Positions 1-12,272 of a stretch of DNA of 64,000 nt are shown here, piece by piece. The notes under the pieces were generated by a model. It was not told the origin of the DNA and searched no databases. It worked only from the letters and a program-made list of their open reading frames with translations. This DNA comes from Spirodela intermedia. Its lineage: Eukaryota; Streptophyta; Magnoliopsida; Alismatales; Araceae. How positions within the stretch are numbered: position 1 is the stretch's first letter; each line of letters opens with the position of its first letter. Location of the stretch: NCBI GenBank assembly GCA_902729315.2, contig LR746277.1, forward strand, positions 5,461,001-5,525,000, written 5' to 3'. The position numbers and the translations under genes are program-made.

Positions 1-592
1 TCGCCTTCCGCAAGATCTACAAGAATCACGGGATCGGCGGGCTGTATGCCGGCATCTCCCCCACACTGATTGGCATGCTTCCTTACAGCACCTGCTACTA
101 TTTCATGTACGAAACGATCAAGAAATCCTACTGCCAGTCGAAGAATAAGAAGGCGTTGAACCGTGCCGAGCTGCTCCTTGTCGGCGCCCTCTCAGGTCAG
201 ATCATGCGCTCGTTCAGTCGCAGTCGGAGAGCTTTGCTGTTCTCGGAACAGAAAGTTCTCAGCTGCTTCTGCAGCTTTGTTCATCATCGGAAATCGAGAC
301 AAGTTTCTCCATTGCCAACCGGGTTCCTCCCTCCTGTGCAGGATTGACGGCGAGCACCATCAGTTTCCCGCTGGAGGTCGCCAGGAAGCGGCTGATGGTT
401 GGGTCCCTGCAAGGGCAGTGCCCACCGAACATGGTGGCGGCCCTTCAGGAGGTGGTCAGGGAGGAGGGCTTGAGGGGTCTCTACAGGGGATGGGGCGCCA
501 GCTCCCTCAAGGTCATGCCCAACTCTGGAATCACCTGGATGTTCTACGAGCTGTGGAAGGACGTCCTGCTCGTTGACCGATCCCATCTCTGA
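1..592 (+). CDS. BTL1: Mitochondrial carrier, C-terminal part (BTL1-like adenine nucleotide transporter)
   Basis: This is the 3' end of a mitochondrial carrier family (SLC25) gene that begins before the window. Two exons are seen: 1-195 (frame from base 3) and 342-592, joined by a 146-nt GT-AG intron in phase 1. The first exon gives a repeat ending GLYAGISPTLIGMLPYS, typical of the loop and even-numbered helix of a carrier repeat. The second gives the third-repeat signature SFPLEVARKRL (a PxE..R/K type motif), then GLYRGWGASSLKVMP and a last helix ending near WMFYELWKD. The third-repeat wording matches my recollection of the plant Brittle1-like group, which is thought to move adenine nucleotides across the inner mitochondrial membrane. 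Substrate is inferred from family only. The N-terminal half lies outside the window. Confidence 0.8.
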
Positions 593-1709
593 AAACCCAC
601 CTCAGAAACCCAATTTTTCTCACCATCTTCGGCCCTCTTTTTTCCAAAGCTGGAGATCCGATCGATCTCTGCTTGTTTTGTGGAGAGGGAAGTGAGATTC
701 TTGGAGGAGACGGCAGTGGAGCCCCCATCCTGAACGCGGCATGGGAAGAACCTGAGGACCAATAAGATAGAATCGCTCACGTCAAGCCCACCATTATTTA
801 TCGGAGATGTTCTTCCCATCTGCGCGTAGGTTGCTTGCTGTTCCTCCGTGGCCACATTGATTCCATTATTTCTAATTTATCGTCCCCAGAAAATCGAATT
901 AAATAATACAAATTCTGTCGAAATATCGAGCTCGTGCAGCACCCCAATCATGTTGATTTATACGAATATCACAATTAAAAAAATATGATGGCGATCAGTT
1001 AACACGAATAATATCATTTCGAATGATAATGTCAGAAATTTGATCGGTCTTAGCCTTTTTTGGCGTTGAGCTACGGACGGTCCAGATGCGATCGAGAAGG
1101 AGCGGGGGAGACTCGGCCAGGTGGAAAGGGCAGGGTTGCTGCGTGGATAAGCGTGGGCCCCAATGTACAGGTGGACAGACGAACCATCTGCCTGCGGGCC
1201 TACGTGCGGAAAAAGCGCCAAAAAGCGCAGAGGGGGAAGAGACGAGGACTGATAGTGAGAGGGGCGGGGAGAGGGAATCTTGATATTTCCACAGATCACT
1301 CTCTTCTCGTGCTCCCTCTATTCTCCTCATTTGCAGCGGCAGCGACGGTAGCAGCGGCGGCAGATCCTTCGTCCTGCCGCTGTCTGATCGCAAGAGGCAG
1401 ACCTTCGGTAGCATCTCACCGAGGGGAGAGATGCACCCTGAGGAATAAAATTGTGCGGCTATTTCACAGTTGATAAGCACATTTCTCTCTCGTACCATTT
1501 ACTCCGGCGGCATCGGCGGGTCCTTCGAATCACGACTGTGTAATGTGTCTGTTGTTTGATCGGGTGAATTTTTAGCATTATCTCTGGAATTCGACATGTG
1601 AAGCGTCTTCTCTGTCTCTGATTGAGGGGGTTGTGCAATCTCCTGAATCCAGAGACATCGAGTCGCTTCTTCATTTTTGTTCTTTGACTTTCGTTATCCT
1701 CGTGGCGGG
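593..1709. other. Spacer: carrier 3' flank and ISA3 promoter/leader
   Basis: About 1.1 kb without a convincing gene. It should hold the 3' UTR of the carrier gene and the promoter and leader of ISA3. Composition switches from AT-rich (850-1030) to GC-rich (1080-1400). If transcription starts before about 1540, the leader carries a 10-codon upstream ORF (1543-1575) and a bare start-stop ATG TGA at 1596-1601. Confidence 0.5.
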
Positions 1710-4700
1710 ATGGAGCATGCCAGGGCGATGTCGAGCTTGGTGAATTTCACTGGCTGCCGCGGCGATCGCCGCAAGGTTAGTTTGGACAGTCTGATTTTTC
1801 GTCGCCCCGCGTTCTGCTGGAGGCGTGGTAGGAGAGTCCCGTCGAGAAATGAGAAGGTGAATGCAAAGCGTTTAGGAAGTCCCCGAAGAGCGGGGTCCAC
1901 CGTGCTTCTTGTCGTACAGGGAATGGGTGCTGCCGAGGTAGTGGAAAACGTCACCGTGGAGGGTGCTCCATCGCGTGGGTTCATCGTGTCGGATGGATTC
2001 CCAGAACCATTTGGTGCCACTGTTCGTGATGGCGGAGTAAATTTCGCCATCTTTTCTAGTGGGGCGACATCAGCGTCCCTCTGCCTCTTCAGCTCCGAAG
2101 ACCTGAAAGCGGTAATTCTTAGTATGAATCTGAATGCAATTCTTGATTTACTTTTTAGGAGACAGGAAACGAGATGATAATTTCTATAAATCGAAATCTG
2201 TGAAATTTTACTCTGGAAGACAGCTATTAGATTTTCATTTTTCCATTTTGAGTTTTCTGTTATTTTCCGGATATCCAATGGGAAGGTCCCTGTATTTATT
2301 TGATTTAATTTATTGTACAGAATAAAGTGACTGAGCAGATACCTCTTGACCCGGCAGTGAACAAGACTGGGCATATATGGCATATATTTCTGCAAGGGGA
2401 GTTCCATAATTTGCTCTATGGCTACACGTTTGATGGGCCCTTTTCTCCCAAAGACGGACATTATTTTGATTCATCTCTCGTTTTGCTGGACCCATATGCT
2501 AAGGTCTGTAATCCAACCCATTTTAATTTACTTAGGCATCATAATAATGCACTTGGATCGTACTACGGAAGAAATCAGCTTCATTATATGGTTTATTTCT
2601 CTCACAGTCGGCTTTCTCTTAATAAATGAGCAGGAACTAGATGAACGTTTGTCTCCTCTTTATGTGTAGGCGGTTGTAAGTAGGGGAGAGTATGGGGTCC
2701 AGGGACCTGGAGGCAATTGCTGGCCTCAAATGGCTGGCATGATACCATCTTCACGTGATGAGGTATTATTTCCAATAAATTTAATGACAAAATGCGAAAT
2801 TTTTGTGTGCTTGTTTCAGCTGTTTACTTCTTGCAGATTGACAAACTTTTATTTGAAACTGACTGTCAGTGTAAGCATTGCTCGCTCAATACATTTATGG
2901 ATGTTTAGTGAAGAGCGTTCCCGTAGATGCTGCTCTCAATTCTTGAAAATCATAAAAAAAATCCTTGATGTTCAAATTTTTATGGCGTTCGTTTTGGTTA
3001 TAGGACATTCCTGCCCCTGGAAATCATATTATTTTTATCCAACACACAACCTGTCCAGTCGTTAATTCTGTCCAATTCATCTATCCAAAATGTGATGGCC
3101 GTAAAATTGGCCTTACCATTCCACGGCCACATGAATGCAAAAGGTGGTGTAACAGCATGCAATGTGAATAATAAAGAACAGCCATCCTCCAAATATTACG
3201 AAATTCTCTGTACAACTATAAGAGAACTTTGTTTCATTTGAGACACATTTAAAAATATTTTCTTAACGGATAATCTGATCCGATCAAGTGTTTTATCTTT
3301 GATATGAATAATCTTATCCGTATTTGAAGTATATTAGATAAGAATCTATAAAAAAGCTGAAAATGTGGGAACGCTGTGATTCTACTAGTATCGCTTTAAT
3401 CTTGCATGCGAAATTAATAAAGTGCAAAGTGTGCTGATGTAAAATTTTCAATGCCTTCTCAATGTTATATATTATTGAGGAAAAAACGATCCCACCTTTG
3501 TGAGAAACTTTTCTGTAGGTTTATTGAGAAAAAACGGTCCCGCCTTTGAGTTCCCAATCAGAAGTTATTGACACTAATCAACATCTCGTTTTAGCTTTGA
3601 GAATTTATATTTTACACTTGACGGCAACTTCATCTACCTACCTATGTTTTGTTACATGGGATTCTTAACTAGTGATTTTCATATTTAATGACGTTCAACG
3701 TCGAGGGATTGCAATTTTTTGATAATGCTATCTTACAAATAGTATAGATCGAAATAGAAGTTGCATGTCTGCCTTATTATCGTTATTACAAACTTATTTC
3801 AGTATTATAGTAGATCTCGCCCTTTAATACAAATCTGTAACGTTCTCTCGACCTATTTGATTCTTCCAGTTTGACTGGGAAGGAGACTTGCGATTATCCT
3901 ATCCTCAAAGAGACCTTATAATCTATGAAATGCATGTCCGTGGATTCACACGACATGATTCAAGTGGGACCAAATATCCAGGAACTTATCTTGGAGTGAC
4001 AGAGAAGCTTGACCATTTAAAGGTATTTGAGTATAGTTCCAGTAATTCATGGGGGCCTTCAATGTTGGTAACCATTTGCAAATATGCAACTTCACACCTA
4101 TGACCTTTGTCTTTCTTTTGACTGGGTACCTATGCCATCTGGGGATAGCCATTAATTTGTACAGAGTTCATTCATGAAAAATCTCGGTCACCATCTGGAA
4201 GGATTTATTTTCTCAATTTTTTTATTTTTTTGTATATTTATGCCTATAGATTTTAAATATAGATTCTCATTCCAAAAAATTTATTGATGGGAAACTTCAG
4301 TCAATAAAATAGTAAACGTTTCTGTTCAAAAAATCGGTCGGAGGATGGGATATTTTCTTACCTGTTATTGTTGAAGGACATGTTGGACGATGTATGTGCG
4401 TGCACACATGTTCATTCCATGTTTTTTCATTCAAATTTTATTATCTTTCTTGAATTACTCGATGATCGCGTATTAATGCCGAGTTTCATGAATATAATTC
4501 CATTCAAATATATCCCACCTTTCGCTTCAGAAAAAAATAGGCGATGAATAAGGGGAAACTAAGTTGGAAGTTACTAAGATTGGCTGTTTTCTCTATTGAT
4601 TATGCATGTTTCTTTCATGAAGTTTCACTTATAACTTCAAAACTAATAACTTCCTGAATAAGTTGGAAACTAAAAGAGGCAAAAGAGTCGGAAGATGATA

Positions 4701-7700
4701 CTCTGCTTCCAAAGAAAAAAATATTTGTATACTTATGACTATAAAAAGGACACAATCAATCAGGATCAGCACTGTCCCTATGAAATAAATACTTTAGGTG
4801 GACCTTGTGCAATAATATATTATATATTAATATGTTTATATTGTAATTACATGGGTTGCATGGAAATTCCTATCTATTTATCTGTAAAATCTCAAAAATT
4901 CCTATTTTACCAACTTTTAGGGCTCCTGGCTTTAGACCATACTTGTTTCGTTGTTTCTCAGCTAGCTTTGAAAATTTCTTTCGTGCTCATATCACCTGTT
5001 AACTTTGCGAATTCAACAGGAGCTTGGGGTCAACTGTATAGAGCTAATGCCTTGCCATGAATTTAATGAACTCGAGTACTTCAGCTATAATTCTGCCACA
5101 GGAGAAAACAAGTAGGTCCACTACTCACAGAGAATTATTTTCCTTTGTGGATTCTGTATATAGTATTTTTGCAATCCAGAAATTCCTCATAAACTAGAAC
5201 TTGTTTAGTTTTTTTAGTTTACTGAATTTATAATTTAGACCGTATTAACAACTGGCGGATACAGTAATATCGTAAAAAGTATACACCATCACTCTCACAG
5301 CACAAGGTACTCAGCGTGGGATTGGTATGATATGCTATTAGTTACTTGCTTAGAATTTCAAAGATACCCAGTCTGATAAAACATATATCTAAATGTAATT
5401 TAATCTGCTCAATCCAAAAAAAAACAACTAGCGAGATAAGAGGAAACAGAGATATACCTCCTTAACTTGTTCAAGCAGTTCTATACCTCAGCTTCCAAGA
5501 GATCATATAAGAAATGAAGCGCATTAATTTCTCCTTTTTGGACAATGACAACTTAAATTAAAAATGAAGCACGTATATCTGTAGATGATTCCATTCAAGA
5601 TGGTGTAATCAATATTTCTCAGATAATCATTTCACTTGGATGATTCCATTCTCTTTGTGCAAAGGGACTTCTATCTTAGGACAAGGATAAATATGACCGC
5701 TTGATTGTGACTGACGTACTAGTCTTTTTCTTTTTATTGGTCAGGTTTAACTTCTGGGGTTATTCAACAGTCAATTTCTTTTCACCAATGATAAGGTATT
5801 CATCAGCTGGCTTGGGCAATTGTGGCCTTGATGCGATAAATGAATTTAAGTTTCTTGTCAGAGAAGCCCATAAACGTGGAATAGAGGTAAGCCTCATAAC
5901 ATTATCAAAATGGGCTTATGAGGGTTTTTGCTCGGGTTAGAGACAGTGTTGCTGTTTCAAAATGCGAGTGGATTATTTAGTGATGAACCTTGTATTTCAG
6001 GTGCTCTTGGATGTTGTCTTTAATCACACAGCTGAAGGGAATGAGAGAGGCCCCATTTTTTCATTTCGAGGTCTTGATAACAGTGTATATTATATGATTG
6101 CACCCAAGGTACCTTTGGAATTTTTACTTCGTGGGCTATCACTCAGGGAACTTACACTGACGGCTTTTTTTTTTTCCTTGGTTCCATTTTGATATGTCCA
6201 GATTTCATGATCTATGTTGAAGCCATTAATTTTTTGAAATGAAATGTACTCTATTTATTTTTTTATTGAATATAAATTATCTATTAATTTACCCCATTAC
6301 AGTGTGTATTAATGAAATGCGCTCCATTAATTTATGTTTTTTTTCCCATTACTTTCTCCTCTGATACTGTATTGTATTGTATTTTTTGAATGTTGGAACT
6401 ACAGGGAGAGTTCTACAACTACTCAGGCTGCGGAAACACTTTCAATTGTAATCATCCTATAGTTCGACAGTTTATAGTGGACTGTCTAAGGTCGATTTCA
6501 ATAACTGACTTTAAAGAGTCATACTGCTTTCTGATAGCACTGATTTTTATGTTCTTTACATAATTTCATATTATTATTGTAACTTTTTGTTGCACCGACT
6601 GCATTTGCTGAAGTTTTCTGTTAGTAACTTGAGGGAATCATTAGTTTTGTGCAAATAAAATATTGAGAGCAATAATAGGCTGATCCTAATAAAGTGGGTG
6701 TATTGAAAACATTTCTTCTATCTATTCAGTCTCCTTACAGTGCAGATATTATTCGCATTTAGATAGCTTCAACTCATATTAAATTCAATAAATTTACTTA
6801 TTTAACTTTCCTCTTCTTTCTTATGTCATCTATTGGGACGTTTGCATTATGCAATAGATACTGGGTGATCGAAATGCATGTCGATGGATTTCGTTTCGAT
6901 CTTGCATCTATTATGACCAGGGCTTCCAGGTTTTTCTTCTCTTTTCCCTATCTTTTCCTGCCTTTCTTTGTCCCAAGCTTATCGCTCATAATTTTTTCTC
7001 TTGATTCTGTTAGCCTTTGGGATGCCACTAATGTACACGGAAATCCAATTGAAGGTGACAATATAACCACTGGAACTCCCCTGAGTAACCCTCCATTAAT
7101 TGAAATGATTAGCGATGATCCAATTCTAAGTAAAGTCAAGGTAAATTTTCTCTTTCATATGTGTTCGATTCTTCTCAGTTTTTAATGGCCAAGTCGAGTA
7201 GTCCAACGGAGAAACATCTTGTGAATGATTTTATTTCATTCCTAATGCTTTTCAATTTCATGGTTGCTACCATCTTTTCATACGCTTTCGTTACTTTCCC
7301 CAAGAGAGAACCCTTAACGTGAGCATGGGACCAGATAAGATCAACGTTGGATATTTCGATATTTGTTGGTTGCATCAGGGGATGCAAGGGAGGAAGATGA
7401 GGCCTTATGTCCTAGAGAATGCATGGAGCAACCTGAGAATGCATGGGAACGATTTGTGAATCATAGTCGTGCTTGACAGAGTGGTCTAAGAGATACTGTG
7501 GGAAATAGACTGAAACTTCTGCCTCACCATTAGTGATATCAGGTGGACACCTATTTGAGAGAAGATTAACCTCCTAGTTTTCCTCGTTTTTTCTCTGAGA
7601 AACTTTGTTGGTGTCTTTGGCTTTTGCTTCAGTAGATATAGAGTGTCCCCAGGTGGTTGTGGTTCGAAGCTGACTGTGCTACACTTCCATGATCTTTTCA

Positions 7701-10700
7701 CTCTCCATTTGTCAAGTGCCTCTGCCCTGGCTGTTCCCCATCTCAAAAAGTAGTAGTGGTAACGGTGGGCCCAACTGTCCTTCGGTGGTGGGCCAGTCAT
7801 CCCCAATCGCTCATTTTACCGTAACTGATGTTTAGTGACCTACATACACCTCGGATATTCAGTCTCATTTGGAGGGATATGCAGGCTTTATAGAAGTATA
7901 TCATCTCTTATTTCTTTTCATTTATGCACGTCGAAATTATAATGATATTTTTCTCTAACCTTTGAGACAGCTTATTGCTGAAGCATGGGATGCTGGGGGT
8001 CTCTACCAAGTTGGCAAGTTTCCTCACGGGGGTGTATGGTCAGAATGGAATGGACAGGTCTGCTGTATTTTCCTTTGTTTCTTTGCATCTCAACAAAAAG
8101 CATCGGAGACAGAAACTAGGACAATAGGCCCATGGTTAAATAATTCTTTGGTATTTTTGTTATTTTTGGATTTTTTGTGCATCTGTTTTTTCATATGATT
8201 TAGTACTGAATTCTGGTTATGGATGATAAACTTGAAGAACCAGTCAACTTGAATACTCATCCAGGATTTATAGAAAAGTGTAATTCATTTGCTTTATTGG
8301 TTACCTATTAGGATTTGTGACACTGATTCCATTACGGCGATTCCCTCTGTTGTATAAGATTCTTATATTGAACATACCTAATTCGATAATTTTTTAACTG
8401 TCCCATCTTTTTAACTCCCTTAGTCGCTTCTTGTGTTGACTTTTTTTTACGCCTCCAGACAACGTCGAACGTTCATTAGACTTTTTTCTCTAATTTTTCC
8501 ACGGCTCTTATTCTTCTAATGAAGTCATTTGATGAACAGTCCCTTTTTGTCTTCTCATGTCTGAACATTCTCATTTCAATCACACTCGATATGCTTTAAT
8601 TACCCCACACGGATGACGATGCTTTGTGTGTGTGTGTGTGGGTGGGAACATAATTATATGTGAAGTATATACACCTCTCATATGTCATAATTTTCATCTT
8701 CTCCATTGTAATTTTTCAGTATCGGGATGTAGTACGACAGTTTATAAAAGGAACAAATGGGTTCTCCGGGGCTTTTGCTAAATGCATTTGTGGGAGCCCC
8801 AATCTATACCAGGTGATCACATACATCATTGCTTGCACATGTTAACTACCTTCTTTCTAAGACTGAACCCATAGCTCTTACGGTTTATCGTCCCTTGCTG
8901 CATTCTATAGTTGGCCATCACACGCGCAATTCTTGTTCCTGAAGTTTAGTTCAGATTTAATTATTTTCTGTCATTTATTGTAAATGCAGCCCTTGTCAAA
9001 ATCCGAATGCTATGTCACGAGGTCAACTTTGAATGGCCTGTGGATCAAACTTTTCTTATTTAAATGCTTCAGCATCGTTCCGATCTTGCTGAATTCTAAA
9101 ATTCTGTTAATCTGCTGGCACACTAATTGTGACTTCAGTCGTATACTGTTAAAATTCTCTCTACTTTGTCTTTTAAAGGCCACGAACTGGTTGTACAGCT
9201 AAATAAAACATGGATTCTCGCATAGGATATCCCTCGAGGGATCAATCATTTCTTTTATTTCCAGTCTCGGGTATTCTGTGTTCTCACATTTTTGGCACAT
9301 TTTCATAGCTTGGGGGATCATCCACCCTTGATAACATTCAACAAAACCCCTACTATGTTCTGCAACTTTCCCTTTCTTTGTTGTACGGGGAGGATTATTT
9401 GAACCAGGTTGATATGATTTTCGCTGACTATGCTCTTTTCTTTTCCTCGACGATGCTCCATACCAGGATGGGGGGAGAAAACCATGGAACAGCGTTAACT
9501 TCGTGTGTGCCCACGATGGATTCACGCTTGCGGATTTAGTGACGTACAACAGAAAGAATAATTTATCTAATGGGGAAAACAACAACGATGGTGAGAACCA
9601 TAATAACAGCTGGAACTGCGGACAGGTAAATCCTGCTGACCCTACCTTCCTGTTTTAATTCTTCATGGCTCGTAGCATCGCTAGCACATTTGCTATTTTA
9701 GTTCATCCTGTACCCAATATAACTTCCGCAAGAACTCGTCAAATCAGATCCATAGAAAAACGTCGGTAAGTGGGTTCTCATGATGAGTGGAAAAGGCTCT
9801 TGGAATACTTTGAATCGTAGGCAGATACAGAAGCCTCCATTCCTGTTCTATTTAAGCATTTGTAAAGTTGAATCCTCCTCCTTGTTAACCGGCCATTTCG
9901 CTTTCCCTCTGAGAGTGACACACACTCAACCATACCGACAATCACAAGCCCCCCTCGCTCCTCCCCCCAACTCCAACGACGCTAAATTGTTTCTGACCGT
10001 GATTTATTGTACAAAAAACAATGCAGGAGGGAGAAACAGCTGCGTTGCCCGTCTTAAGGTTGAGGAAGAGACAGATGCGGAATTTCTTCCTCTGTCTCAT
10101 GGTCTCCCAGGTAACCACCGGCCGTGTCGAGAACCGCCTCTCTTTTCATCCATAGAAGCCATCTCCCAGAAACTCCCTACTCGGGGAGAAGGCTGGAGAT
10201 TGGCGCGCTGCGCTCACCCCCCTGATCTTTCTGTAATCCGTCCCCTCCTGTGGTTCCTGATGGTCTTGTGTAAATAAATAAAAATGGCCAGGGCGTGCCG
10301 ATGATCCTCATGGGCGACGAGTACGGCCACACAAAGGGCGGCAACAACAACACCTACTGCCACGATAACTACGTACTCCCTCTCTCCTTCCCTCGATGCG
10401 TCCGCCATCACATCTTCCTCTAACTTGGTGCCCTCGATGCAGCTCAACTATTTCCGGTGGGATCAGAAGGAAGAGTCCTCCCGGGACTTGTTCAGGTTTT
10501 GCCGCCTCATGACCCAATTTCGCCAGTAAGTGAAGCCCCACCGTCTTCTTCTTCTTCTTCTTCTTCCTCCTCTTCCACCTCTCAGAGGGCGTGGATTCTG
10601 ACCCGTCGACGGTGCAGAGAATGCGAGTCCCTCGGTCTGAACGACTTCCCGACGGCGGAGAGGTTGCAGTGGCACGGCCTCCTTGCCGGGAAGCCGGACT

Positions 10701-11095
10701 GGTCGGAAACCAGCCGCATCGTGGCCTTCTCACTGGTACCGCTCCACTTCCCCCCAGCACCTCCTCCATCTTTTCTTCTTCGGGTTGGACGTCGTTTAAC
10801 CCCCCCCCCCCCTATCATCCTTGAACAGAGGGACTCGGTGAAGGGAGAGATCTATGTCGCCTTCAACGCCAGCCACCTCCCGGTGACGGTGGCGCTGCCG
10901 GAGCGCCCGGGCCAGCGGTGGGAGCCCCTGGTCGACACCGGCAAGGCCGCCCCCTACGACTTCCTCGCCGACGACCTCCCTGACCGAGACGGCGCCTCCC
11001 GACAGTTCGCCCACTTCCTCGACGCCAATCTCTACCCCATGCTCAGCTACTCCTCTGTCATCCTCTTACTGCACCCCGACTCTACAGCAGCCTGA
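1710..11095 (+). CDS. ISA3: Isoamylase 3 (starch debranching enzyme, plastid)
   Basis: Hydrolyses alpha-1,6 branch points of glucan during starch breakdown in plastids. The model has 18 exons: 1710-2111, 2321-2503, 2670-2762, 3870-4022, 5020-5111, 5745-5886, 6001-6108, 6405-6490, 6858-6929, 7014-7140, 7971-8057, 8720-8812, 9467-9625, 10027-10110, 10292-10372, 10443-10525, 10618-10735 and 10829-11095, giving about 809 residues. The first 70 residues are rich in Ser and Arg and look like a transit peptide. A CBM48-like region (DGVNF..FSSGA style) precedes a GH13 domain. The catalytic triad is complete: Asp434 in DGFRFDLAS, Glu490 in [10 protein letters not shown] and Asp563 in [23 protein letters not shown] and the ending [18 protein letters not shown] match ISA3 rather than ISA1 or the inactive ISA2. 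The ATG at 1710 is chosen because the frame upstream has only a TTG. The last exons are far more GC-rich than the middle ones. Confidence 0.95.
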
Positions 11096-11182
11096 GAAAA
11101 CTTAACCTGGTAAAGAAGAGAACCACTACTTGCTCTTCCTTGCTTATGCCATGTCCGTCCCACGTCCCATTGAAAACACAGC

Positions 11183-11185
<3 letters not shown>

Positions 11186-11226
<41 letters not shown>

Positions 11227-11228
11227 GG
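11186..11228. repeat. (GA)n microsatellite
   Basis: A nearly pure GA dinucleotide run in the 143-bp gap between the ISA3 stop codon and the stop codon of the minus-strand gene, so it probably sits in both convergent 3' UTRs. Confidence 0.9.
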
Positions 11229-11238
11229 ACGGCCAGAC

Positions 11239-11718
11239 CTAGCGGCCGGCCGAGAGGACGGCCCGCCACATCTTGCCGAAGGCGCCGAGGACGTGCGGCG
11301 CCGCGCTGCCGACTCCCTGGAGCACGGCGCCGGCGGCCACGCCGAGGGCGAGCAGGTGCGGGTACCCGGGTTTGGAGTCGAGCTTCATCTCGACGATGGC
11401 GAGGCGGGCGCCGACATTGTCCAGCTTGCGCCCGGTGTCGGCCGTGAAACGGTCCCTCTTCCCCCTCCCGGAGGCCATCGTCCGGTAGAGGACGGCCTGC
11501 AGGTCCTTGATGACCCGCAGTGACGCCTCCCTCGGCTCCATCCCCTGCGACTCGTACAGCGCCACCAGCTCCTCCGGCGTCGGCATGGTTGGGGCCTTCC
11601 TCGGCGGCCCCGCCGCCCTCCTGCCGCGGCCCCCGTTCAGCTTCCGCACCGGCGGCACAGATGGGGCCGCGGGGGCGGAAGAGGAGGAACCCTCGGACCT
11701 GGGGGACTCCGCCTCCAT
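11239..11718 (-). CDS. Small plant protein of unknown function with a C-terminal hydrophobic segment
   Basis: A single-exon frame of 159 residues, read from ATG at 11718. The frame stays open 135 nt further upstream, but MEAESPRSEG looks like a natural start. I do not recognise the family by name. The first 45 residues are low complexity (Ser, Ala, Pro, Arg). A compact domain follows, with PEELVALYESQGMEPREASL, then a basic GRGKRDRF stretch and KLDNVGARLAIVEMKLDSKPG, which is probably helical. A hydrophobic Gly/Ala-rich stretch (HLLALGVAAGAVLQGVG) near residues 120-140 could be one membrane helix. Its start lies 554 bp from the start of the plus-strand gene at 12273. The ordered, non-repetitive middle argues for a real gene. 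An organelle membrane location is only a guess. Confidence 0.65.
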   Translation of the reverse strand: MEAESPRSEGSSSSAPAAPSVPPVRKLNGGRGRRAAGPPRKAPTMPTPEELVALYESQGMEPREASLRVIKDLQAVLYRTMASGRGKRDRFTADTGRKLDNVGARLAIVEMKLDSKPGYPHLLALGVAAGAVLQGVGSAAPHVLGAFGKMWRAVLSAGR

Positions 11719-12272
11719 CCCCACCGCAGGAGCAAGGACGCCGGCCACCTCACCTGCGCCGGGGAAACAGAGAGAGGCGACTGCGTGGCTGGCGGTCGCG
11801 GTGGGGAAGAAGAAGAGGATATATGATATGGCTCTGCAACTCACGAGGGTCATTTTGGGTATTGGCGCTTCACATCAGACTTGCAACGACGACAGCACCA
11901 CCCTTCCCCGAAATTAAAATCATTTACAAATAAGGTTACTCCTCTCGTTCGCCATGGGAAATTCCCAACTTTTGAGAAATAATTACTTCAAATTATTCCG
12001 AAATAATAATAGAAATAGGGGAGGAAGGGAAGGGGAGCTTTCTGGGCGCTAGTGTCACTAGGCGACTCTCGTGAGGTTTCCGAGGAGGACTAGTGCCAGC
12101 CAGGGGGAAGAGAGCTGCCTGAGCGGGCTAGCAAACCCTAGAAGGGTCTGGACTGCGTCTAATTCCGGGAGGGGATCTGTGCAATTCCTCCCAGTGTTGT
12201 CGTGGATTGGTGCCTTTGAGCTTGGGGAGTTGACGCGATTTGGGGCTATCCGTCGGGGGTTGGCTGCAGGAG
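11719..12272. promoter_or_regulatory. Shared spacer between two divergent genes
   Basis: The 554 bp between two divergent start codons must contain the promoters and leaders of both unknown genes. It contains an AT-rich patch around 11915-12015 flanked by GC-rich leaders. I see no clear TATA box, so individual elements are not called. Confidence 0.5.

Noticed and set aside
7640-7690. GGTTCGAA string resembling a tRNA T-arm
   Set aside because: The neighbouring bases do not fold into a cloverleaf, and no acceptor or anticodon stem is found.
7486-7806. 106-codon minus-strand frame in ISA3 intron 10
   Set aside because: No domain is recognised and it lies within a well-supported intron of an opposite-strand gene.
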